Below are positions 16,715-23,361 of a DNA stretch of 39,145 nt, piece after piece. The notes beneath the pieces were generated by a model. That model had not been told where the DNA came from. It was given only the letters and a program-made list of their open reading frames with translations, and did no database searches. Position numbers and translations under genes: made by a program. Source of the DNA: Verrucomicrobiales bacterium. Its GTDB lineage: Bacteria > Verrucomicrobiota > Verrucomicrobiia > Verrucomicrobiales > DEV007. Each line of letters starts with the position of its first letter. Positions within the stretch are counted from its first letter, which is position 1. The stretch lies in the NCBI GenBank assembly GCA_030730365.1, contig JANQVJ010000014.1:4520-43664 (forward strand), written 5' to 3'.

Positions 16715-18172
16715 ATGAACCCCGCCCTCGAACAACTTCAGTTTCACACTCGCCGCCACTTCCTGCGTCACTCCACCGCCGGGATAGGCGGGATCGCGCT
16801 CAATGCCCTGATGGCGAACGACTTCGCCCGCGGCGTGTCGCCCGCGAGCCTGAGTGATCCGCTCGCGTTAAAAAAACCGCATTTTGCGGGCAAGGCAAAA
16901 CGTGTCATCTACCTGCACATGACCGGTTCTCCGCCGAACCTCGATATGTTCGATTACAAGCCCGAGTTGGTGAAATACAACGGCAAGGACTGTCCCGACG
17001 ATTTCCTCGCGGGGAAAACCTTCGCCTTCACCACCGGCGTGCCCAAGATGATGGGATCTCCGCGCGAGTGGTCGCAACACGGCAAAGCGGGGATGTGGCT
17101 CTCGGACGCGATCCCGAACTTTCACCGTGTTGCCGACGAGATGTGTGTCGTCCACTCGATGCACACCGACCAGTTCAACCACGCGCCCGCCGAGCTGCTC
17201 GTCTACACCGGCTCTCCGCGGGCGGGTCGTCCCTCAATGGGATCATGGGCCACCTACGGGCTCGGGTCCGAGAACGAGAATCTCCCCGGCTTCGTCGTCC
17301 TGATTTCCAGCGGGGTGCAGCCCAATGGAGGCAAGGCTTCCTTCGGCTCGGGCTTTCTTCCCTCGGTCTACCAGGGGGTGCAGTGCCGGTCAAAAGGGGA
17401 CCCGGTTCTTTACTCGTCCGATCCCGCCGGAATGGATCGCTCGATGCGTCGCAAGACGCTCGACGCGCTCGCCGATCTCAACAGTCTCCAGGCCGAGGAA
17501 ATGGGGCATCCCGAGACGCTCACGCGTATTTCCCAATACGAGCTTGCCTTCCGCATGCAGACGAGCGTGCCCGAGGTCATGGACATTTCAAAAGAATCCC
17601 CGAAGACTCTCGAAGCCTACGGGGCCAAACCGGGCGAGGCCAGCCTGGCGAACAACTGCCTCCTCGCGCGCCGCCTTGTCGAGTCGGGAGTGCGTTTTGT
17701 GCAGCTCTTCGACTGGGGATGGGACTTTCACGGCACCGGCGAGGCCCTCGGGATCAAGTCGGGGCTCACGAACAAGTGCGCCACGATGGACAAGCCCATC
17801 GCCGCACTGATCGAAGACCTGAGAGACCGCGGGCTCCTGGACGAGACGCTCATCGTCTGGGGCGGTGAGTTTGGACGCACTCCCTTCCAGGAAGGCCGCA
17901 CCGCCGCCTCCGGCGTGCTTGGTCGTGATCACTTCCCTGACGCCTTTACCATGTGGATGGCCGGCGGTGGCGTGAAGGGCGGATTCGAATACGGAAAATC
18001 GGACGAGCTCGGCTTCGCTGTTTCCGAGAATCCCGTCCACGTTCATGATCTCCAGGCCACGATCATGCATCAGTTAGGGTTTGACCACGAGCAGCTCACC
18101 TACCGGTTCCAGGGAAGGGACTTCCGGCTCACCGACGTGCACGGCAAGGTCGTGAAGGATATCTTGGTGTAG
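16715..18172 (+). CDS. Tat-exported DUF1501 protein
   Basis: 485 residues. The N-terminus TRRHFLRHSTAGIGGIALNALM is a twin-arginine signal. The body has the alkaline-phosphatase/sulfatase-like metal fold typical of DUF1501: HMTGSPPNLDMFDYKPEL, HSMHTDQFNHAPAELLVYTG, GSWATYGLGSENENLPGFVV, WGGEFGRTPF and GRDHFPDAF. It lacks the C/S-x-P-x-R sulfatase signature, so it is not a classical sulfatase. DUF1501 genes almost always follow PSD1 genes, as here with a 35-base gap, and the pair is thought to act together outside the cytoplasm. The reaction is unknown. It ends the sigma/anti-sigma cassette. Confidence 0.93.
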   Translation: MNPALEQLQFHTRRHFLRHSTAGIGGIALNALMANDFARGVSPASLSDPLALKKPHFAGKAKRVIYLHMTGSPPNLDMFDYKPELVKYNGKDCPDDFLAGKTFAFTTGVPKMMGSPREWSQHGKAGMWLSDAIPNFHRVADEMCVVHSMHTDQFNHAPAELLVYTGSPRAGRPSMGSWATYGLGSENENLPGFVVLISSGVQPNGGKASFGSGFLPSVYQGVQCRSKGDPVLYSSDPAGMDRSMRRKTLDALADLNSLQAEEMGHPETLTRISQYELAFRMQTSVPEVMDISKESPKTLEAYGAKPGEASLANNCLLARRLVESGVRFVQLFDWGWDFHGTGEALGIKSGLTNKCATMDKPIAALIEDLRDRGLLDETLIVWGGEFGRTPFQEGRTAASGVLGRDHFPDAFTMWMAGGGVKGGFEYGKSDELGFAVSENPVHVHDLQATIMHQLGFDHEQLTYRFQGRDFRLTDVHGKVVKDILV

Positions 18173-18213
18173 CGAAACAGGCCAATGTTCCCCATTGCGT
18201 GACCAAGAAACGG

Positions 18214-18252
18214 GAGCTCTTGCGAGCTCTTCTGCGGGCGAAAAAACCGCAG
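18214..18252. other. Two consecutive hairpins downstream of the DUF1501 gene
   Basis: GAGCTC-TTGC-GAGCTC (18214-18229) and CTGCGG-N9-CCGCAG (18232-18252) are two perfect six-base stems placed 40-80 bases after the stop at 18172. No T-tract follows, so a classical Rho-independent terminator is not supported. They may protect the mRNA 3' end or mark the operon boundary. Confidence 0.35.
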
Positions 18253-18333
18253 CGGGATTTGCCCTGATACCGCCCGGTCGGTGAGCGACTTTACAGTGGA
18301 TAAGGTCGGAGACCTCAATAGACTGTCGGACTC

Positions 18334-19635
18334 ATGATGAATCGCCGCCATTTCCTTTCTTCCGCCTCCGCGCTCACGACCGGTCTCGTCCTGCCCGCAC
18401 GGAGTTTCGCCCAGGATTCTCTCGACCTTTCCAAATTCAGCGAGGCCTTTGTTCCGGCGCGGGCGATCACGACGGGCCCGACCTTTCACTGGTTCGGCTA
18501 CTACGACAAACTTCAGTTCGATCCGTCGAATCGCTTCGTTCTGAGCAATCAGGTTACTTTCGAGCATCGCACGCCGACAGCGGACGATCAGATTAAAGTC
18601 GGGATGATTGATCTCGAAGACGGAGATCGCTGGACCGAACTTGGCAAAAGTGACGCCTGGGGCTGGCAGCAGGGCTGCATGCTGCAATGGCGGCCCGGTT
18701 CGAAAAACGAAGTAGTCTGGAATGATCGAGAAAAGGACCAGCTCGTCTGCCGCATCAAGAACATCGAGAGTGGCGAGGTCAATACGATTCCGCGGGCAAT
18801 CTATGCGCTCAGCCCCGATGGCAAGTGGGGTGTCACGGCCGACTTTGCCCGTATTCAGGCGCTGCGTCCCGGCTACGGATATCAGGGCATCGCCGATCCT
18901 TATCGCGCTGAAAAGGCGCCCGAAAAATCGGGGATTTGGCGTGTCAACATGGAAACGGGCGAAAGCGAGCTCATCTTCAGCCTTGCTCAGGCGGTGGAAA
19001 TTCCGTTCCATGGAGGATCCCTCGCGGATCAGTGGAACTGGTATAATCACCTCCTCATCGCGCCTGATTCGAAGCGTTTCACCTTCCTCCATCGCTGGCG
19101 TTCGAAAGGGCCCGATGACGTGGGTTTTGCGGTGAATAACGGCTTCGTCACCCGTATGTTCACGATGAATCTCGACGGTAGTGATCCGTATATTATTGAT
19201 CCGTCAGGCTACACCTCGCATTTCATCTGGCGCGACGCGGGGCACATCACCGCCTGGACGCGTCCGGAGGGGAAGCCCGATGCCTTTTACCTGCTCAAAG
19301 ACAAAACACAGGAGGCCACCGTCGTGGGAGAGGGGGTTATGCCGAAGAACGGGCACAACACCTATCTCAACGTCGGCAGCGGCAGCGAGTGGATCCTCAA
19401 CGACACCTACCCCACTGGCGTGCGTCGCTATCAGACCCCGTATCTGTATCACGAGCCGACGAATCAGCGTCACGACCTCGCCAACTTCCATCTTCCGAAA
19501 GAGTATCTCGGGGAGTGGCGTTGCGACACGCATCCGCGCTCAAGTAACGATGGCAAACTCGTTACGGTCGATTCCCCGCACGGAGGGGCGGGGCGGCAGG
19601 TCTGGCTCCTCGACGTCTCGAAGATCGTCGGATGA
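18334..19635 (+). CDS. Tat-exported beta-propeller-like hypothetical protein
   Basis: 433 residues. The twin-arginine signal NRRHFLSSASALTTGLVLPA is followed by a probable cleavage near SFAQ. The body is built of repeated strands ending in W/Y and D motifs (FGYYDKLQFDPSNRFVLSN, GCMLQWRPGSKNEVVWNDRE, AIYALSPDGKWGVTADF, TAWTRPEGKPDAFYLL, LVTVDSPHGG), as in TolB/WD40-like propellers. The DKLQFDP and HYLNVG-like segments recall the oligogalacturonate-lyase propeller family, but I cannot confirm catalytic His residues. It could bind or degrade an extracellular polymer. It stands alone with its own 160-base upstream gap. ATG at 18337 is an equally good start. Confidence 0.75.
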   Translation: MMNRRHFLSSASALTTGLVLPARSFAQDSLDLSKFSEAFVPARAITTGPTFHWFGYYDKLQFDPSNRFVLSNQVTFEHRTPTADDQIKVGMIDLEDGDRWTELGKSDAWGWQQGCMLQWRPGSKNEVVWNDREKDQLVCRIKNIESGEVNTIPRAIYALSPDGKWGVTADFARIQALRPGYGYQGIADPYRAEKAPEKSGIWRVNMETGESELIFSLAQAVEIPFHGGSLADQWNWYNHLLIAPDSKRFTFLHRWRSKGPDDVGFAVNNGFVTRMFTMNLDGSDPYIIDPSGYTSHFIWRDAGHITAWTRPEGKPDAFYLLKDKTQEATVVGEGVMPKNGHNTYLNVGSGSEWILNDTYPTGVRRYQTPYLYHEPTNQRHDLANFHLPKEYLGEWRCDTHPRSSNDGKLVTVDSPHGGAGRQVWLLDVSKIVG

Positions 19636-19730
19636 AAGAAGGAGGGTGGATATTCCGTTCCACTTCTCTCTCTGCCGAGGTAGCCTCCCGAAATCACTGG
19701 TCTCCCTCCGGATCGAGCGTAGAGATAGCG

Positions 19731-20987
19731 ATGCCTTTTTCCTCCTTCGGTCTTTCGGCTCCGCTTCTCGGTGCAGTTGCTCAGCATCCGGCTCCAACGC
19801 CGGTGCAGAGGGCCGCGATACCTGTCGTGCTCGGCGGGGGAGATCTCCTCGTCACAGCGGAAACCGGCTCAGGGAAAACGACGGCCTACCTCCTGCCACT
19901 CCTCGAGCGCTGGCTCACCGCTCCCCGGGAAATACCGCGGCGGCTTCACGCTCTCATTCTCGTGCCCACCCGTGAACTCGCCGCGCAGGTGCGCGAGACG
20001 GTCCAGACGCTCTCCTCCGGTTTGCCGCAGCGGATCAAAGTCGTCAGTGCGGTCGGCGGAATCTCGATCAATCCCCAAATGATGGCGTTGCGAGGCGGGG
20101 CGGATATTCTCGTGGCCACTCCCGGTCGACTCCTCGATCTCGTCGATCATAATGCCGTGCGTCTCTCCGCCGTGAAAACTCTCGTGCTCGATGAAGCGGA
20201 TCGCATGCTCGACGCCGGATTCGCCGACGAGATGGGGCGTATCCTGACATTGTTGCCGAAACGACGTCAGACCCTGCTTTTTTCAGCCACTTGCCCGGCC
20301 TCGCTCGAGCATTTGGCCGGGGAGATTCTCCACGAACCGGCGCGCCTCCATCTCGAACCGGCGTTCACCGAGTCCCCTGTCATTACCGAGCGGGCCATCT
20401 GCGTCGATCCGGAAAAGCGGGCCCCGTTGTTGCGCCATCTTCTCGCCGACGAAGAATGGAAGCGTGTCCTCGTTTTTGTCGCGACGCAATACACCGCCGA
20501 CCATGTCGCCGATAAGCTGCGCCGGAATGGCGTCAGTGCACTCGCCTTTCACGGCGATCTGAGCCAGGGCGCACGGGAGAACGTGCTCCTCGATTTCAAA
20601 AATTCACTCATTCGCGTCCTCGTCGCGACCGATCTCGCCGCGCGCGGGCTCGACATCGTGAAGCTACCGGTCGTGCTCAACTACGATTTGCCGCGCTCCG
20701 CCGTGGACTACACCCACCGCATCGGACGCACCGGGCGGGCGGGGAAGAGCGGGCTCGCCATCAGCTTCGTCACCCCTGCAGCGGAATCGCATTTTGCTGT
20801 CATTGAAAAGCGCACCGGCACGAGAGTCGCGCGCGAGATCATTTCCGGCTTCGAGCCAACCCCACTCCGGCCCGGTACTGCTCTTCGGGAAGGCGGCGCG
20901 AAGGGTCACCGCAAAAGCAAAAAGGATAAGCTGCGGGAGGCGGCGGCGCGTGAGTCTCGGAAGAAAGAAGGCGAAATCTGCCCCTAA
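19731..20987 (+). CDS. DEAD-box ATP-dependent RNA helicase
   Basis: 418 residues from ATG 19731; an in-frame ATG at 19632 overlapping the previous gene would add 33 unlikely residues. Motifs in order: Q-motif (FGLSAPLLGAV, PTPVQRAAIP), I AETGSGKT (43-50), Ia PTRELAAQV, Ib TPGRLLD, II DEAD, III SAT, IV VLVFVATQ, V ATDLAARGLDI, VI HRIGRTGRAG. The C-terminus is short and basic (KGHRKSKKDKLREAAARES), a likely RNA-binding tail. It is of the RhlE/SrmB/DeaD kind that remodels ribosomal or mRNA structure; which one is not decidable. It is monocistronic. Confidence 0.95.
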   Translation: MPFSSFGLSAPLLGAVAQHPAPTPVQRAAIPVVLGGGDLLVTAETGSGKTTAYLLPLLERWLTAPREIPRRLHALILVPTRELAAQVRETVQTLSSGLPQRIKVVSAVGGISINPQMMALRGGADILVATPGRLLDLVDHNAVRLSAVKTLVLDEADRMLDAGFADEMGRILTLLPKRRQTLLFSATCPASLEHLAGEILHEPARLHLEPAFTESPVITERAICVDPEKRAPLLRHLLADEEWKRVLVFVATQYTADHVADKLRRNGVSALAFHGDLSQGARENVLLDFKNSLIRVLVATDLAARGLDIVKLPVVLNYDLPRSAVDYTHRIGRTGRAGKSGLAISFVTPAAESHFAVIEKRTGTRVAREIISGFEPTPLRPGTALREGGAKGHRKSKKDKLREAAARESRKKEGEICP

Positions 20988-21588
20988 AGTGGCAGTCTCT
21001 TTTTTGCTCACGAACTCCTTTCTTAACCGCTCTGCATAGCCGCCCTCCCGCGATCTGACATAGGAGCTGTTGCATACGGAGGGGAGGGGTGGAGGAGGGC
21101 GAGTGCGAACGTAGAGTTCGCAACCGGTGGATTGCCTGTGGGGAGGATACGTTCCCATTTGCTCCATTCCGGGTTCCGCACGGGAACTGGAAAATTCAAG
21201 AGTTTGGGTATGAAAACCAGTGCGCGCCGCAGTGGTCCCATTCTCCCGCACGAAGTGCTTGTTCGTTGGGGAGCAAATACAGGCTACCGAATGAGGAGGG
21301 TGGGCCCCGAACCTTCCCGTTCCGACTCCGTTTTCGCCCCTTCCCGCAGAGTGAGTAAAAGCCCGCCTGCCGATCACACACCCTTCTGCAAATCGCGCAT
21401 CACCTACAGCTAGCCCGGAGGTTCACTTTTCGCCAAAACGTCTTCGCCGTTCTTGCTCCCGCTCGAGGGCTCCCTTGACAAATTCCGCCGTTTCCGGAAC
21501 CGTTCCATCGCAAAAAACAGCGCACTCTGTGATCCAGGACCGTCTGCGCCGGGACCCTCGTGTTACCCTGGTCAAAGACCCGGACACG
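20988..21588. other. Intergenic stretch with stem-loops; no convincing gene
   Basis: About 600 bases without a clear gene. Visible hairpins: TGCGAAC-GTAGA-GTTCGCA (21104-21122) and GTTCC-GCACG-GGAAC (21173-21187), with GGGA/TCCC pairing between them. A 67-codon frame follows at 21208-21413 (listed separately). The region could carry a small structured RNA in front of that frame, but no known RNA family is recognised. The 3' side of the helicase gene has no T-rich terminator. Confidence 0.4.
21208..21413 (+). CDS. Possible small basic hypothetical protein
   Basis: 67 codons from ATG 21208, rich in Arg and Ser (MKTSARRSGPILPHEVLVRW at the start, KSRITYS at the end). Third-position GC is only moderate compared with neighbouring genes, there is no obvious ribosome site, and no family is recognised. 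It follows a hairpin-rich leader. It may be spurious and is listed as a candidate only. Confidence 0.2.
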
Positions 21589-21619
21589 AAAAATGTCCCG
21601 GGGAAATCGGGACGTTTTT
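21589..21619 (-). terminator. Rho-independent, bidirectional-looking terminator
   Basis: A 12-bp stem (AAAAATGTCCCG with CGGGACGTTTTT, one G-T pair) closes a 7-base loop. It is flanked by A5 and T5, so it would work on either strand. It sits 39 bases beyond the minus-strand stop at 21658 and most likely terminated the gene whose 3' stump is described at 21658-21804. Confidence 0.8.
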
Positions 21620-21657
21620 GTAAAGATCGAGGGATGCCCTCGTCATCGGGAGACGGA

Positions 21658-21804
21658 TCAGGCTTTCGCCTTGCCGACTTTGCACTGGCCATCGAGGGAG
21701 GCGCCCTCTTCCATCTGGAGACTGACAGTATTCACCGAGCCCAGGATGATGGAGGTGGGGGAGAGGCGGCACGAGTTAAAGGTATCGTTGCCAACCGGAC
21801 TCAA
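21658..21804 (-). pseudogene. 3' remnant of a bactofilin-like gene
   Basis: Reading the minus strand to the TGA at 21658-21660, about 46 codons have very high third-position GC, as in the real genes here. They translate to a beta-helix-like end: SPTSIILGSVNTVSLQMEEG followed by ASLDGQCKVGKAKA. This matches the C-terminal turn pattern of bactofilins (...GDI-T-x-x-L-x-IEEGA-x-x-x-G-x-C...). Upstream of about 21795 the coding character stops abruptly and a stop codon lies in frame near 21858. The only nearby start would be the TTG at 21804. The gene therefore looks 5'-truncated, while its terminator (21589-21619) is intact. A functional 48-residue peptide is possible but less likely. Confidence 0.55.
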
Positions 21805-21831
21805 GAAATCATAATGTGAAAATGTCAGGAA

Positions 21832-21857
21832 GGTGAGATTTTTTTGAAAATTTCACC
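21832..21857. promoter_or_regulatory. AT-rich 11-bp hairpin/inverted repeat
   Basis: GGTGAGATTTT-TTTG-AAAATTTCACC forms an 11-bp stem with one G-T pair and a 4-base loop. It lies about 160 bases upstream of the TPR protein start and just upstream of the bactofilin stump. It could be an operator for the plus-strand unit, or a second terminator-like element. No T-tract follows on the plus strand. Confidence 0.35.
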
Positions 21858-22015
21858 CGGGTTCCCGACGGGATGACAAAGGAAAGCGCTCGGGCCGGGG
21901 CCCGAAAGAGAGGCTGGTTTCAGGCCGAAATGCGGTTGGCGACTTGGGAAAAGTAAAGGATACTGCCCCCTTCAACAGGAATAGATCGGGTCTCAGTAAT
22001 GGGCTTGGTAGTGTA

Positions 22016-23353
22016 ATGACAGAAAATTGTTCATCTGAACGGCCTAATTATGGCCGGACCTTCAGAATCGCGATGGGCGTGATAGGGGGGATCGCGTCGC
22101 TTCAGATCCTCGCGCTCGGTTTCGGTGTTCTGCGTCGCACCCCGTCCGCGAGTGATACGGCTCCGCCTGCCAATGCACCGGCCCCACCCTTGCAAATAAT
22201 GATGCCGGCCGACGCGGCCTCGCCCATCCCGGAGGCGGGCGAAAAGACGGGCAGTGTCGGGTTCGTGACACCACATCCGGCCGCCGAGATAAGCGTCGTC
22301 GGGCCGGTCCCGGCCGCTTCGGGAGAGGTGGCGGACGCCATGACAGGAAATCAGGTCGTTCCCGGTTTTTCGTCGGGAGAAGACCCGGTCGGGACGCGAG
22401 CTCCTCTTGGGGCGAATCTCGGCGGTGCCCTGCGTTCGGTCGGCCCCTCAGCACCTGCAGGCAAGGTTTCTGCGCTCCCTTCACCTCCCTTCGGTGCGCC
22501 CCCCGCGGCTTCCGCCCCCGGTAGCGGTGAGGATAGTCCTTCGCTATCGGCGGCGCTGGCGGTGGCGGCGCGGAAAAATGAATTGAGCGGCGAACCCATC
22601 CTCGAACGTCTCATGTCAACAGGGGCCGAGTTGCGGGCGAGTGGTAACATGCAGGGCGCTTTGCAGGCCTTTCGCCAAGTTGAGTCGGCCCTGCCGGATC
22701 ATCCTCGCATTCTCGCCGAGTTGGGCGCGACGCTGAGCCAGATGGGCCTGACGGAAAAGGCCAACGGTTACTGGGAGCGGGTCGAGGGCGTCGGACCGGT
22801 CGTGGCAGGTGCGTATTTTCCTCTAGCCGGGCAGCAACTCAGGGGTGAGGCACTCCCGGCGGCGGACTCGAGTGTCAAGGTGATGAAGATCGGGGAGGTC
22901 AAGGTTGAGGAAGCGGCTCCGACGAGTGAAGGCCAGAAGGTAACGCTGCGGGTTGTCGTCGATGCCGACCCTAACGCCCGCCCTATCGGAGAGGATCTCA
23001 CCCTGCTGGTGTATTTCTACGACCGGGTCACGGACGGTGAGGTGAAGGCCTCGACAGCCGATACTTCCTACGATTATCCCAGTGCGCCCTACGACTGGCA
23101 AAGCGACGGCACCGAGGAGATCATCGTGAAATACAACCAGCCGGTCTTCACCGATGAGCAAAAGCTCGAACTGGGTGAAAGAAGTTTCTATGGATATGCG
23201 ATTGAACTTTATTATCGTAACCAGATTCAGGATAAAGTGGTGATGCCCGAAGACATCGCGCGGCTGAGGCTGGAAAGTCCCGCCGATACTGCGCCCGCCG
23301 GAGGGTTCCTCGGCCCCGAAAACGCGTTATTCCCCGATCCTGTTTTTCCCTAG
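22016..23353 (+). CDS. Membrane-anchored TPR protein with Pro/Ala-rich linker
   Basis: 445 residues from ATG 22016; an upstream TTG at 21944 would add 24 unlikely residues. One membrane helix at about 16-38 (RIAMGVIGGIASLQILALGF) puts the rest outside the cytoplasm. A long Pro/Ala/Ser-rich linker covers about 41-190. About two TPR-like helical pairs lie at 195-265 (LMSTGAELRASGNMQGALQA, HPRILAELGATLSQMGLTEK). A beta-rich C-terminal domain (about 285-430) includes VTLRVVVDADPNARP and LTLLVYFYDRV. Family not recognised. Its stop is 8 bases before the start of the receiver/pseudokinase/FGE gene, so the two form an operon and probably one envelope complex. Confidence 0.8.
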   Translation: MTENCSSERPNYGRTFRIAMGVIGGIASLQILALGFGVLRRTPSASDTAPPANAPAPPLQIMMPADAASPIPEAGEKTGSVGFVTPHPAAEISVVGPVPAASGEVADAMTGNQVVPGFSSGEDPVGTRAPLGANLGGALRSVGPSAPAGKVSALPSPPFGAPPAASAPGSGEDSPSLSAALAVAARKNELSGEPILERLMSTGAELRASGNMQGALQAFRQVESALPDHPRILAELGATLSQMGLTEKANGYWERVEGVGPVVAGAYFPLAGQQLRGEALPAADSSVKVMKIGEVKVEEAAPTSEGQKVTLRVVVDADPNARPIGEDLTLLVYFYDRVTDGEVKASTADTSYDYPSAPYDWQSDGTEEIIVKYNQPVFTDEQKLELGERSFYGYAIELYYRNQIQDKVVMPEDIARLRLESPADTAPAGGFLGPENALFPDPVFP

Positions 23354-23361
23354 CTTGTTGC

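Noticed and set aside
16715-18172. Classical sulfatase
   Set aside because: The fold family is related, but the C/S-x-P-x-R signature is missing; the DUF1501 assignment fits better.
21423-21692. Minus-strand frame of 89 codons
   Set aside because: It reads straight through the terminator hairpin at 21589-21619 and overlaps the bactofilin stump in another frame.
21475-21819. Plus-strand frame across the terminator and the bactofilin remnant
   Set aside because: It crosses a perfect terminator hairpin and is antisense to the stretch with real coding bias.
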